Notes under the pieces: model-generated
The model's database searches: none
What the model was told of the DNA's origin: nothing
The model's input: the letters and a program-made list of their open reading frames with translations, nothing else
Part shown: positions 1 to 9,681 of the stretch, in pieces
Layout: each line of letters opens with the position of its first letter
Numbering within the stretch: position 1 is the stretch's first letter
NCBI RefSeq assembly: GCF_003550175.1
Contig: NZ_QXDF01000001.1
Coordinates: forward strand, 2,070,501-2,134,500
DNA: 64,000 nucleotides
Origin: Dichotomicrobium thermohalophilum
Lineage (GTDB): Bacteria; Pseudomonadota; Alphaproteobacteria; Rhizobiales; Rhodomicrobiaceae
Direction: 5' to 3'
Position numbers and translations under genes: made by a program

Positions 1-22
1 AATGTGCCGAGGCGCGCCGGGA

Positions 23-1165
<1,143 letters not shown>

Positions 1166-1283
1166 TAACCGGCTCTCCCAATAGCCCAGTTGCGCGCGGC
1201 TACGACAATCCCGGCCCAGCCCGATTTATCGTCTCGCCGATTTATTCCACATCACGCAAGGCGTGGCAAGAATAGTTCAAAGA

Positions 1284-2837
1284 TCACGAATCGCGTAAAC
1301 CATGCTTGCGCAGCAGAGCTCTGGCACTGTCCCACACCTCTTCCGGCGTGCCCGAAGCGTCAATCCGCGCCCAGGCGATTTCACCGGGATCAAAGCCAAG
1401 CTGCTTGCGCACTACTGCCGCGCCCGCGTCCGAAGCGTCAGACTCGCGCGATTCGACCCGCTCCACCAACGTCTCCTCCGGGGCGGTCAGCCACATGCCC
1501 ACAAATTCCACGCTTGCCTCCTCGGCTATGGCGCGGGCAGCTTCGCGCTCGAATTGCTGGCCATGGACCGCATCAAGAATGACGCTGTGCCCGGCGCGGA
1601 GCGCAGCGCGGGCCTTCTTCGCCAGCGTGCGGTAAACCGTTTCCGTCACCTGCGCGGTATAAGCGCTCTCGGGCAGCCGCTCCGTGGTTGCGGCGGCGAA
1701 CAGGCGCTTGCGTTCAATATCGCTGCGCAGGATCACCGCCCCGGGCGCCGCACCGATCCCGGGCGCCATACTGCGCGCCAGCGTCGATTTGCCCGTTCCG
1801 GACAGCCCGCCGATAGCGATGAGCGCCGGGGCGGACCGATCCATGAAACTGCGGGCCAGATCGAAATAGCGCCGCGCCTCCTCGCTCTGCGCCTGATAGG
1901 CCGCAGCCTTGGCCCGGATGCCCGCGCGCGTCGACAAGTATATTGGCAGCGCGGCCAGCCCCTCAAGGTTGCGCATATCATTGTCGGCCGAGAGATAAGC
2001 GTTCAGCACGACATTCGCGCCCTGCAGGGCGTCGCGCGCGATCAGGTCCATGAGCAGGAACGCCAGATCATCCAGCACATCCACCGTGGCGATCGCGTCA
2101 TCAAACTCCACGGCGTCGAACAGCACGGGATGACCATCTATCCTTACAACATTACGCAGATGCAGGTCGCCGTGGCAATGGCGGACGAAGCCGCCGCGGG
2201 CGCGTTTCTCCAACAGCGGCGTCAACTCCGCCAGACGTGCCTCCAGTTCCATGCGCAGCCGCCGCACGTCGTCAGGCGGAAACGTATCCGGATAGGTGGC
2301 GAAGGCTTCATCGTTCTCTGCGATCAGCCGCGACAGCGCCTGTACAGCCATCCCCGACTCGATGCGCCTGGCCGCCTCGTCGTGAAAGGTGTGGACCGCG
2401 CGCGCGAGTTCGGCATAGTCTTCCGCTCCGAGTCGGCCAGCGGCCGCCAACTCGGAATAGAGGGCACCCTCAGGAAAACGGCGCATTTTCACCGCCCATT
2501 CCAGCACTTCTCCGCTGCCGCCGATCTCCAGGCCGCGCGTCTTGTCGTAAGTGATGGGGACCACCCCGAGATACAGGTCGGGTGCGGTGCGCCGGTTGAG
2601 CTGAACCTCGTTGATGCAGGCGCGGCGGCGTGCTTCCGGCGTGGAATAGTCGAGAAAAGGAAAGACGACTGGCTTCTTGATCTTGTACGCCACATCACCG
2701 GCCAGAAAAATCAGCGAGATATGGGTCTCGATGCACTCCACCGTTTCGGGCTGCTCGGCGTGGTTCTCCGGCTTGCCCATGAATGCCGTGATCTCCTCCC
2801 AGGACGGAAGGTCGTCCTCGTGGCTATGCAAATTCAT
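1284..2837 (-). CDS. Bifunctional aminoglycoside-phosphotransferase-like / P-loop ATP-binding protein
   Basis: A 517-residue two-domain fusion. The N-terminal half has an APH/choline-kinase-like fold signature, with HCHGDLHLRN near residues 220-230 and a following metal-binding segment VLFDAVEFDD. The C-terminal half is a zeta-toxin/gluconate-kinase-like P-loop domain with GLSGTGKST at about 344-352. Proteins of this architecture are widespread in Proteobacteria and are catalogued as bifunctional phosphotransferase/ATP-binding proteins; I know of no established substrate. It lies upstream of recA on the same strand, separated by 118 bases. Aminoglycoside resistance should not be inferred from the name. 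Confidence 0.85.
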   Translation of the reverse strand: MNLHSHEDDLPSWEEITAFMGKPENHAEQPETVECIETHISLIFLAGDVAYKIKKPVVFPFLDYSTPEARRRACINEVQLNRRTAPDLYLGVVPITYDKTRGLEIGGSGEVLEWAVKMRRFPEGALYSELAAAGRLGAEDYAELARAVHTFHDEAARRIESGMAVQALSRLIAENDEAFATYPDTFPPDDVRRLRMELEARLAELTPLLEKRARGGFVRHCHGDLHLRNVVRIDGHPVLFDAVEFDDAIATVDVLDDLAFLLMDLIARDALQGANVVLNAYLSADNDMRNLEGLAALPIYLSTRAGIRAKAAAYQAQSEEARRYFDLARSFMDRSAPALIAIGGLSGTGKSTLARSMAPGIGAAPGAVILRSDIERKRLFAAATTERLPESAYTAQVTETVYRTLAKKARAALRAGHSVILDAVHGQQFEREAARAIAEEASVEFVGMWLTAPEETLVERVESRESDASDAGAAVVRKQLGFDPGEIAWARIDASGTPEEVWDSARALLRKHGLRDS

Positions 2838-2963
2838 TCGCGACGGGGCCTTTCACGTGTTTGAGAATTGCGCGATTTTCTGCGCGCGTGACCGCCGGGC
2901 CTGCGAATCGGCCCGTCCCGCAAACGCGCGCCTCGTGCCTGCGCAGGACCGACCCTACAGCAG

Positions 2964-5900
2964 ATGCCGCCATTATTGAATGATGCCGCGCGGGGCCGTC
3001 TGGCCGACCGGCTGCGCAGCGAGATCGAGGGCGAGGTTCTTTTCGACCGCTTCGACCGCGGGCGGTACGCCACCGATGCATCCATCTATCAGGTGTTCCC
3101 GCTCGGCGTGGTCGCGCCGCGCACCGAGCATGACCTGCTTGCGATCGCGGGCATAGCGGCGGAAGAAGGCGTCGCCCTCACCGCCCGCGGGGGTGGCACC
3201 GCAACGGCCGGGCAGACGGTCGGCGAAGGGCTGCTCATCGACTGCTCCAAATACCTGAACAAGCTGCTGTTTCACGATCTCGGCGCGATGACCTGTGCCG
3301 TGCAGCCCGGCATCACGCTGGAGGCACTCAACCGCCAGCTTGCGCCCGAGGGCGTCTGGTTCCCGGTCGATATTGCCAGCGGTGGCCGCGCCACCCTTGG
3401 CGGCATGACGGCCACCGGCGCCAGGGGGCCGCGCGCCCTGCGCTATGGCGGGATGCGCGAGAACGTGTCCGCGATCGACGCGATCCTCGCGGACGGCGCC
3501 GAAGCCGTCTTTGGCGAGTTGCCCGAGGACTTCCCCGACCCAGAGGCGCCTGGCGCCTTCGATGACGGGGTGCTCACGCTTCTGGAAATGGGTGAGCAGC
3601 ACGAGGAGATGATCAGGCGGGTCTTTCCCGACCTGCCGCAGCGCGCCGCGGGCTACAACCTCGATGCGCTCCTGCCCGACCGCCAGCCGCACAACATGGC
3701 GGAACTGCTCGTCGGCTCGGAAGGCACGCTGGCGCTGTCGAAACGGATCGAGCTGAAGCTCGCGCCGCTGCCCAAGAATCGCGCGCTGGGCGTCTGCCAC
3801 TTCCCCGACCTACGCGCGGGGCTGGAGGCCGTTCCCTACCTCGTCAAGCTGCAACCAACGGCCATCGAACTGATGGACCAGAGCCTTCTCGAGCTTGCCA
3901 ACGGCAACACGCGGCTTTCGCCGATCCTGCGCCGATTCATCCGCGGCGAGCCGGGCGCAATCCTGCTGGTCGAGTTCATGGGCGATGTCCGCATGGAGAA
4001 TATCCGCAAGCTCAAAGAGTTGGACGAGCTCATGGCCGAGCTTGGCCATCGCCATGCGGTCGTCGAGGCCGTCGGGGCGGAGGTGCAAAGCGCGATCTGG
4101 CATGTGCGCGACCAGGCACTGAACCTCTTGATGGCAGGCAGCGGCGCGGGCCAGCCGGTATCCTTTATCGACGACTGCGCGGTGCCGCTCGACCATCTGG
4201 CGGACTATGCCGAGGACGTGACCACGATGCTGGCACGTTACGGCATCGAGACCAGCCTGTACGGCCATGCAGGGGCCGGCTGCCTGCATATGCGCCCCGG
4301 CCTCAACCTCAAACGCGCAGGCGACGTCAAGACCATGCGCCGCTTGGCCGAGGAGACCTTCGCACTGGTGCGCCGCTATGGCGGCACGCACGCGGCCAGC
4401 TATGGCGACGGGCTGGCGCGCTCCGAGTTTCACGCGACGATGTTCGGGCGCAAGGCGAGCCGAGTCTTCCGCGAGGTCAAGGCACTGTTCGACCCCGATG
4501 GCCGGCTCAATCCCGGCAAGATCACCGGCGCACCGCGCATGGATGACCGGATGCTGTTCCGCTATAGCCCGGACTACCGCGTGCCGCCGATTGAGACCGC
4601 CCTTGAATGGCCGGGCGGCTTTCAACCCGCCGTCGAAGCCTGCGATGGCAACGGCGCCTGCCGCAAGCTCAGCGAGGGCGCGATGTGCCCCTCCTACCGC
4701 GTCACGCGCAATGAACGCGACAGCCCGCGCGGACGCGCCAACACGCTGCGCTTGGCGATCTCGGGCCAACTTGGCCCGGATGGGTTCACGGCGCCCGAGA
4801 TGCTGGAGACGATGAAGCTCTGCGTCTCCTGCAAGGCGTGCAAGAGCGAATGCCCGGCCAGCGTCGACATCGCCAAGATGAAAACCGAAGTGCTGAACGC
4901 TGCGCACAAGCGCCACGGCCTGCCCCTGCGCGAGCAGCTGACCGCCTATCTGCCACGCTATGCACCATACGCGCGCCGCTTTTGGTGGGCGCTGAACGCG
5001 CGGGATTTCGTGCCCTCGCTCGCCATGCTTTCGGACATGGCGCTGGGGTTTTCCGCGCATCGCCGCCTGCCGCAGTGGAGCGCGCGGCCCTTCCTGACGA
5101 ACGAGCCGGCGGGCCCGGAAGACGGCCAGGAGGTCGCGCTGTTCGCCGACACCTTCAACACCTGGTTCGAGCCGGGCAATCTGCGCGCAGCCGTAGAGGT
5201 ACTGACGGCGGCCGGGCGGCGCGTGCACATCCTCCGTGCCGGCGACAAACGGCCACTGTGCTGCGGGCGCACCTTCCTGGCGAGCGGGCTGGTCGACGAG
5301 GCGCGGGCCGAGGCGCGGCGCACCGTCCAGACGGCCGCGCGCTTCGTGGAGCGCGGCGTGCCGGTGATCGGGCTGGAGCCGGCCTGCCTGCTCACCTTCC
5401 GCGACGAATACCGCGACTTGGGACTCGGCGATCCGGGCAAGCGGCTGAGCGGGAGTTCCTGGCTTCTCGAAGAATATATCGCTCGCGAGATGGCGGCCGG
5501 GCGCTGGGCGCTGTCCGCCAGCCCGATCGAGGCGAAGGCGCTGATCCATGGGCACTGCCATCAGAAGGCGCTCGGCGGCATGGACGCCATGCACACGGCG
5601 CTGTCGCAGGTGCCCGGCCTGGAGTCGGCGGCGATCGATTCCGGCTGCTGCGGCATGGCCGGCGCCTTCGGCTATCTTTCCGAGAACCTCGATGCGTCCA
5701 TCGACATGGCCGAACTCGCCCTGTTCCCGGCGATCCGGCAAAGCGAACGCGACGCCCTCCTGATCGCCAACGGCTTTTCCTGCCGCCACCAGATCGCCGA
5801 TGGCCTCGGCCGTAGCGTGCATCATCTCGCCATCATCCTGAATCTCGCGCGCTCGGCCGGTGGCCCGGAAGCCAAACCGCAAACTCCGGCCCGTCGCGGC

Positions 5901-5990
5901 CCGCTCCGCCGCAACCGCATGCTTGACTATTTCCGTGCAGACAGCCCCAATAACCCGGCGCCGGACGCCAACGGCCAGAAGGGGGAATAA
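2964..5990 (+). CDS. FAD-linked oxidase / 4Fe-4S / Cys-rich domain fusion (D-2-hydroxyacid dehydrogenase-like, YdiJ type)
   Basis: A 1008-residue flavoprotein resembling YdiJ-type D-2-hydroxyacid (D-lactate or D-2-hydroxyglutarate) dehydrogenases. In order: a PCMH-type FAD-binding domain (about 40-270, with the glycine-rich ARGGGTATAGQ segment), the FAD-oxidase C-terminal domain (about 270-540), a ferredoxin-like region with a classical CVSCKACKSECP cluster motif near 615-625, and two GlpC/HdrD-like Cys-rich repeats (LCCGRTF; HGHCHQKAL followed by SGCCGMAGAFG). Electrons presumably pass from the 2-hydroxyacid through FAD and Fe-S to the respiratory chain. Five bases downstream begins a GST gene, so the two are probably cotranscribed. 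The fusion type is clear; the substrate is not. Confidence 0.9.
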   Translation: MPPLLNDAARGRLADRLRSEIEGEVLFDRFDRGRYATDASIYQVFPLGVVAPRTEHDLLAIAGIAAEEGVALTARGGGTATAGQTVGEGLLIDCSKYLNKLLFHDLGAMTCAVQPGITLEALNRQLAPEGVWFPVDIASGGRATLGGMTATGARGPRALRYGGMRENVSAIDAILADGAEAVFGELPEDFPDPEAPGAFDDGVLTLLEMGEQHEEMIRRVFPDLPQRAAGYNLDALLPDRQPHNMAELLVGSEGTLALSKRIELKLAPLPKNRALGVCHFPDLRAGLEAVPYLVKLQPTAIELMDQSLLELANGNTRLSPILRRFIRGEPGAILLVEFMGDVRMENIRKLKELDELMAELGHRHAVVEAVGAEVQSAIWHVRDQALNLLMAGSGAGQPVSFIDDCAVPLDHLADYAEDVTTMLARYGIETSLYGHAGAGCLHMRPGLNLKRAGDVKTMRRLAEETFALVRRYGGTHAASYGDGLARSEFHATMFGRKASRVFREVKALFDPDGRLNPGKITGAPRMDDRMLFRYSPDYRVPPIETALEWPGGFQPAVEACDGNGACRKLSEGAMCPSYRVTRNERDSPRGRANTLRLAISGQLGPDGFTAPEMLETMKLCVSCKACKSECPASVDIAKMKTEVLNAAHKRHGLPLREQLTAYLPRYAPYARRFWWALNARDFVPSLAMLSDMALGFSAHRRLPQWSARPFLTNEPAGPEDGQEVALFADTFNTWFEPGNLRAAVEVLTAAGRRVHILRAGDKRPLCCGRTFLASGLVDEARAEARRTVQTAARFVERGVPVIGLEPACLLTFRDEYRDLGLGDPGKRLSGSSWLLEEYIAREMAAGRWALSASPIEAKALIHGHCHQKALGGMDAMHTALSQVPGLESAAIDSGCCGMAGAFGYLSENLDASIDMAELALFPAIRQSERDALLIANGFSCRHQIADGLGRSVHHLAIILNLARSAGGPEAKPQTPARRGPLRRNRMLDYFRADSPNNPAPDANGQKGE

Positions 5991-5995
5991 GAAGA

Positions 5996-6610
5996 ATGAT
6001 CACGATTTATGGGCGCGCCAACTCCTCGAACGTGCGCAAGGTCCTCTGGCTCGCTGAAGAGCTGGGGCTTGAAGTTGATCGCCGCGACTATGGCCGCGGC
6101 TATGCGCCGACTGACACGCCGGAGTTCAAGGCGCTGAACCCCAATGCCAAGGTCCCGGTGATGGACGAGGACGGTTTCATTCTCTGGGAGAGTCATGCGA
6201 TCCTGCGCTATCTCGCGGCGAAGTATGGCCCCGAATGGTATCCGGCCGATCTGCGCGCGCGCGCGATCGTCGACCAGTGGATGGACTGGCTGATCATCGA
6301 GCTTCAGGAGCCGGTTCGGCGCATATTCTTCGCGCTGCATGTGAAGCCCGGATCGGACCCGGAAGGCATGCCCCAGCACGAGGCGGAAAGCGCAAAGGCG
6401 TGCAGCATCCTCGACGCGCAGTTGCAGAAGACAGGCGCCTATGTCGCGGGCGCGCAGCCGACCATCGCGGATTGCGCCATCGGCATGATGGTTCATCGCT
6501 GGTACTACTTCGATATCCAGCGGCCCAACCTCCCTGCTCTGGAGGCATATTATGAGCGGCTCAAGACCCGTCCGGCGTTCCAGGGGCCGATCCTGAACGC
6601 GGGTGTTTAA
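5996..6610 (+). CDS. Glutathione S-transferase family protein
   Basis: A 204-residue cytosolic GST. The N-terminal thioredoxin-like domain carries NSSNVRKVLW, where Ser/Asn would contact glutathione, and the family turn NPNAKVPV followed by WESHAI, the usual gamma-glutamyl contact. The remaining residues form the all-helical domain. It starts five bases after the FAD/Fe-S oxidase and is preceded by GGGGGAATAAGAAG, so it likely shares that transcript. The substrate is unknown; a role in detoxification or in recycling a glutathione conjugate is inference. Confidence 0.9.
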   Translation: MITIYGRANSSNVRKVLWLAEELGLEVDRRDYGRGYAPTDTPEFKALNPNAKVPVMDEDGFILWESHAILRYLAAKYGPEWYPADLRARAIVDQWMDWLIIELQEPVRRIFFALHVKPGSDPEGMPQHEAESAKACSILDAQLQKTGAYVAGAQPTIADCAIGMMVHRWYYFDIQRPNLPALEAYYERLKTRPAFQGPILNAGV

Positions 6611-6623
6611 ACGCGAGGCAGCG

Positions 6624-7493
6624 TCAGCCTGCCGGAGCCGCACAGGACCAGAACCCGCGGTAGCCGACGGTCAGGCCCTGATCGAGCGCGAATATCAGTT
6701 CCGAATCCGAGCGCCAGTCGGCTTCTTCGCCGAGCGGGCGGAGCTCCGTCGTCAGTCCTTCGGCCCGCCAACTTGTATCCGCATCCCCGCCTGCCGCGGC
6801 TTCCAGCGGGATGATCACGCCGTTGAGTTGCATCACGCCGGGCCCGCGCTCGCCCGCCGCCCACAGGATAGGATCTGACTCCGGGCTGCGATTGAACCGG
6901 CAGCGGGGCGCGGCCTCCAGTGCCTCTTCCGCTTGCGCCTCAGAGAGCGGAGCCGGGTCGAGCGCGGAAATCAGGGTATTGTTAAGCGCGTCCCGAACCG
7001 TGCCGACCCTGGCCGGCGGGTCCTCATGGATGGTCTGCACGAAATCGCCCTTGTCCACCTCGCCGATCAGATAGCGCATTTCAGCAATCTCCCGCCGTTG
7101 AGCTTCAATGATTTCGTCAGCCAGCTTCCGCACACGGGGGTCGCGAATCTGCGCCCGTTCGGAAGTCATGACGGCAATCGAATGGTGCGGGATCATCGCG
7201 CGCATGTAGCTCTCGCCGGAGACGGTGACCTGGCTGCGCACGAGCCATAGCGACACAGCAAAGACGATCAGGGCGGCGATGTAGATGGCCACGTTTACCG
7301 CCCTGTTGGGATACATGCCGAGCATGTAGGAGAGCATGATGACCGCCATGGAGGCGCCCATCAGGATCGCCATGTATACGCGCGTCTCGGAGAAGAAGAG
7401 GTGCTCCCAGGCATAGGTGTTGAGGTACATGAGGATGAACATCACCACCGTGGAGGTGAGGATCATCAGTCCGAAGCGGGTGTAAGACATCAA
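6624..7493 (-). CDS. DUF305 membrane protein
   Basis: A 289-residue protein with three predicted membrane helices in the first 85 residues, then the DUF305 signature MRAMIPHHSIAV and a helical stretch. The final 130 residues are less conserved and end in a short Cys-containing segment (WSCAAPAG). DUF305 proteins often accompany metal-resistance or stress genes and their paired histidines may bind metal, which is family knowledge and not shown here. It converges with the GST gene (14 bases apart) and lies 117 bases beyond the CsbD gene in the same direction, separated by a hairpin that probably isolates it. Confidence 0.8.
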   Translation of the reverse strand: MMSYTRFGLMILTSTVVMFILMYLNTYAWEHLFFSETRVYMAILMGASMAVIMLSYMLGMYPNRAVNVAIYIAALIVFAVSLWLVRSQVTVSGESYMRAMIPHHSIAVMTSERAQIRDPRVRKLADEIIEAQRREIAEMRYLIGEVDKGDFVQTIHEDPPARVGTVRDALNNTLISALDPAPLSEAQAEEALEAAPRCRFNRSPESDPILWAAGERGPGVMQLNGVIIPLEAAAGGDADTSWRAEGLTTELRPLGEEADWRSDSELIFALDQGLTVGYRGFWSCAAPAG

Positions 7494-7542
7494 ATATTCT
7501 CGGGTATCGAAACTTGAAAAGAACGGGAGTCACCAGAAAGAG

Positions 7543-7573
7543 CAACGGACGGAGGGTCATCCTCCGCCCGTTG
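7543..7573 (-). terminator. Hairpin after the PRC-barrel/CsbD pair
   Basis: Inverted repeat with arms CAACGG-CGGAGG (7543-7555, one mismatch) and CCTCCG-CCGTTG (7561-7573) around a five-base loop, 37 bases past the csbD stop. The U-tract on the minus strand is weak (CTCTTTC), so termination is likely but may be partial. Confidence 0.5.
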
Positions 7574-7609
7574 TCCCTGGGGGTCAGCCTGGAAACTTGC
7601 GATCCGCGG

Positions 7610-7810
7610 TCAACGCATCTCTGAGAGCCAGTTGTCGATCTGTTCCTCAGCTTTCTCGCGGGCGACGCCGTAGCGCTCCTGGATCTTGCCGACGAGCTGC
7701 TCTCGCTTGCCTTCGATCTGGTCCAGTTCACTGTCGGTGAGTTCGCCCCACTGCTCCTTGATTTGGCCTTTCATCTGCTGCCAGTTTCCCTTCACCTGAT
7801 CCCAGTTCAT
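7610..7810 (-). CDS. CsbD family stress protein
   Basis: A 66-residue CsbD-like protein starting MNWDQVKGNWQQ, the family hallmark, and rich in charged helix formers. CsbD-type proteins belong to general stress regulons; their biochemical role is unknown. The start at 7810 is set by AGGAGG six bases upstream; a longer reading back to 7852 would run into the gene before. It follows the PRC-barrel gene by 38 bases and is probably cotranscribed with it from an EcfG-like promoter. Confidence 0.9.
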   Translation of the reverse strand: MNWDQVKGNWQQMKGQIKEQWGELTDSELDQIEGKREQLVGKIQERYGVAREKAEEQIDNWLSEMR

Positions 7811-7848
7811 TGGGAACCTCCTGAATTTGTTGGCGGGTGCGGGGCGGA

Positions 7849-8388
7849 TCACTGTTCCTGGGCAGAACCCGTCTCGCCGGATTGCGCGCCCATTTGCTCC
7901 GCCTCCTTCCGGGCTTCGGCCTTGCCCGCCCTCTTTCGGGTTTCAGAGGACGTCATCTGGCCTGCGGGCTCTTCGGCTTCTTCGCGTCGGCGCGTTGCGG
8001 GCGACTTCCTGAACTCGGACGCGGCATCCAGCGCCTCCTCCGTCACGTTGGCGAGCAGTTCGACTTCCCCATCGTCAGTTCTTCTCCGCTTGATTTCGTC
8101 GAACCGGATGGCCACGACCTTTCGCCCGATGCCGAGAAAGCCGCCGACGCCAATCACCGCTGCGACGACCCTGTTGGATTCATCGATCAGCAGATAATCG
8201 ATGTCGCCCATCTCCTCGCCGGCGAGGTTCTGCACCTGTCGACCGAGGATCTCCGTGCTCAACCATTGATCGGGCGTATGGGTGGTCATAAACTTGTCCT
8301 GGTCTGGCGGCGGCTGGTCCTGTGCCTGCGCCTGCGGCGCGGCGATCGCGAAGGCGGTCGCGGCGCTCAGAAGGACGGTTTTCAACAT
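7849..8388 (-). CDS. Secreted PRC-barrel domain protein
   Basis: A 179-residue protein with a Sec signal peptide (hydrophobic run LSAATAFAIA, cleavage after AQA near residue 22). A PRC-barrel domain follows (about 35-110), including EILGRQVQN and the strand IDYLLIDESNRVVAAVIGVGGFLG... region. The tail of about 60 residues is highly charged and low in complexity. PRC-barrel proteins of this kind are common in alphaproteobacterial stress regulons. The start at 8388 is supported by AGGAGA eight bases upstream and by the signal peptide beginning there. First gene of a two-gene unit with csbD. Confidence 0.85.
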   Translation of the reverse strand: MLKTVLLSAATAFAIAAPQAQAQDQPPPDQDKFMTTHTPDQWLSTEILGRQVQNLAGEEMGDIDYLLIDESNRVVAAVIGVGGFLGIGRKVVAIRFDEIKRRRTDDGEVELLANVTEEALDAASEFRKSPATRRREEAEEPAGQMTSSETRKRAGKAEARKEAEQMGAQSGETGSAQEQ

Positions 8389-8462
8389 TGCTGGTCTCCT
8401 TGGTGGCGCGAAAATCTCGCAAGCGCGGCCGCACGGGCGGGCGGAACGCTTTTCCAAGGAGA

Positions 8463-8488
8463 AGCGCATAGGCCCCGGCAAATGTTCC
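8463..8488 (-). promoter_or_regulatory. Candidate EcfG-type promoter upstream of PRC-barrel/csbD
   Basis: On the minus strand, GGAAC at 8488-8484 is followed by 17 bases and then CGCT at 8466-8463. The alphaproteobacterial general-stress consensus is GGAAC-N16/17-CGTT, so this matches with one mismatch in the -10 element. The leader to the ATG at 8388 would be about 70 bases. Confidence 0.4.
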
Positions 8489-8555
8489 CTCGATCGTTGA
8501 AAGGCCGGCGGCTTTGAGGCGCTAATCTTAAACGTTTCTTTAGGTCTTGCCGTCG

Positions 8556-8702
8556 CTAGAACCGCGCACCGAGGCCAACGAGGCCGACCACGATCAGGTA
8601 GATGGCGACGATATAGCTGAGCAGCGCCGGCCTCACGAAGATCAGAACCCCCGCGATCAAGGCGACTAACGGCTCGATCAGGTTTGAGTTGTAAGGCCCC
8701 AT
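8556..8702 (-). CDS. DUF3096 small membrane protein
   Basis: A 48-residue ORF starting MGPYNSNLIEPLVALIAG and ending VGLGARF. It consists almost entirely of two hydrophobic helices, matching the small DUF3096 family as I recall it. AGGAG lies seven bases before the ATG. It sits among other small stress proteins on the same strand. The family has no known function; a membrane-stress role is inferred from the neighbours. Confidence 0.8.
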   Translation of the reverse strand: MGPYNSNLIEPLVALIAGVLIFVRPALLSYIVAIYLIVVGLVGLGARF

Positions 8703-8831
8703 CACCGGCTCCTATGGGGTCGCGCGCGTTCCTGCTTCCGACAGCAGAGAAGCACGAATGTAGTTAAAGAATCGCATAGGCTGTGACTGACCAATGCGCG
8801 CGCGCTTTTCCGGCGCCCGAACGAGGGGCTG

Positions 8832-9011
8832 CTACATGCGTTGGGAGCCGCGGCCACGAACGAAGTACATGACTAGCGCCACCACGAGGAAGATCAGAAA
8901 GATATAGAACAGGATCTGCGCGATCGTGGCGAAGGCCGTGGCGATGCCGGTAAACCCGAGAACGCCTGCGACGATGGCAAGCACGAGAAAAAGGATGATC
9001 CAGCTCAGCAT
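8832..9011 (-). CDS. DUF1328 small membrane protein
   Basis: A 59-residue protein, [20 protein letters not shown]..., matching the DUF1328/YtjA family: two membrane helices with the typical GFTGIA segment. The start at 9011 has AAGGAG nine bases upstream. A longer open frame to 9191 is rejected because the family starts exactly at MLSW. It diverges from the DUF488 gene. An EcfG-like promoter lies about 50-75 bases upstream. Confidence 0.9.
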   Translation of the reverse strand: MLSWIILFLVLAIVAGVLGFTGIATAFATIAQILFYIFLIFLVVALVMYFVRGRGSQRM

Positions 9012-9061
9012 CAGGTCTCTCCTTTTCGGCGCCGCATGTCGGAAGACCCTGACCGATGTCA

Positions 9062-9087
9062 AACAAGCGAAGCAACAGCTTGGTTCC
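9062..9087 (-). promoter_or_regulatory. Candidate EcfG-type promoter upstream of the DUF1328 gene
   Basis: On the minus strand, GGAAC (9087-9083) is followed by exactly 17 bases and TGTT (9065-9062). This matches the alphaproteobacterial general-stress promoter consensus GGAAC-N16/17-CGTT apart from one base. The expected start site near 9055 leaves a leader of about 45 bases. Confidence 0.45.
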
Positions 9088-9191
9088 GTATTCGCAGCGA
9101 TGAGGCGACTTCTGAGACCGGCGGTGGGGACCTTGCTCGCCGGGTGCTGTAGAAACTTGGTGTCGGGAAAGAGCTGGAAGGCAGCCGCCAT

Positions 9192-9617
9192 ATGAGAATC
9201 GTCACGTCCTCCTGGTTCGTCGCGTTACCCGACGACATCATCCGCATAGGGATTTCGCGGGGCACGCCGCGCGGGCAGCAGGGATACAAAATGTACCGCG
9301 CCCTGGCGCCGGGGCCATGGTTTCGATCCGTCGACTACGACACCTACCAAAAGCGCTATTTTGGAATGCTCGCACAGCGCGACGCGGCGGATGTCGTGAG
9401 CGACCTTGAGCGGCTGACCGATGGCCGAGACGCGGCGCTGTTGTGCTTCGAACCAGCGCAGCCTGGTCCAGCATGGTGCCACCGGGCGCTGGTGTCGGTC
9501 TGGCTTTACGAGCGGTGCGGTCTTGCGGTCTACGAATACGGGCTTGAGGATGAGGGCTTCGGTTGGAGGCATCCAAAACTGCCGCCCGAGGTGCGCGTCA
9601 GCAGTTCAACCCGTTAA
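9192..9617 (+). CDS. DUF488 family protein
   Basis: A 141-residue protein with DUF488 hallmarks: an N-terminal [12 protein letters not shown] segment and a downstream conserved acidic/aromatic region. It matches the compact DUF488 forms in bacterial stress gene clusters. The family function is unknown; some members are proposed nucleic-acid-related or uncharacterised enzymes. It diverges from the DUF1328 gene across 180 bases and is followed by the subtilase gene in the same direction, 64 bases on. Confidence 0.7.
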   Translation: MRIVTSSWFVALPDDIIRIGISRGTPRGQQGYKMYRALAPGPWFRSVDYDTYQKRYFGMLAQRDAADVVSDLERLTDGRDAALLCFEPAQPGPAWCHRALVSVWLYERCGLAVYEYGLEDEGFGWRHPKLPPEVRVSSSTR

Positions 9618-9681
9618 TTCTGCGGAAGGGCATCGCTCGCCCATTCGCCAAGAGACGAAAGCATCAAGCAGAGACCCGGAG

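Noticed and set aside
1166-1283. SOS (LexA) box upstream of recA
   Set aside because: A single GTTC is present but no second half-site at the required spacing on either strand.
1284-2837. Aminoglycoside resistance determinant
   Set aside because: The APH-like domain is fused to a kinase-type P-loop domain in a widespread housekeeping architecture; no mobile context.
3810-5882. 690-codon minus-strand open frame
   Set aside because: Antisense to the FAD/Fe-S oxidase; a GC-rich shadow frame without domain features.
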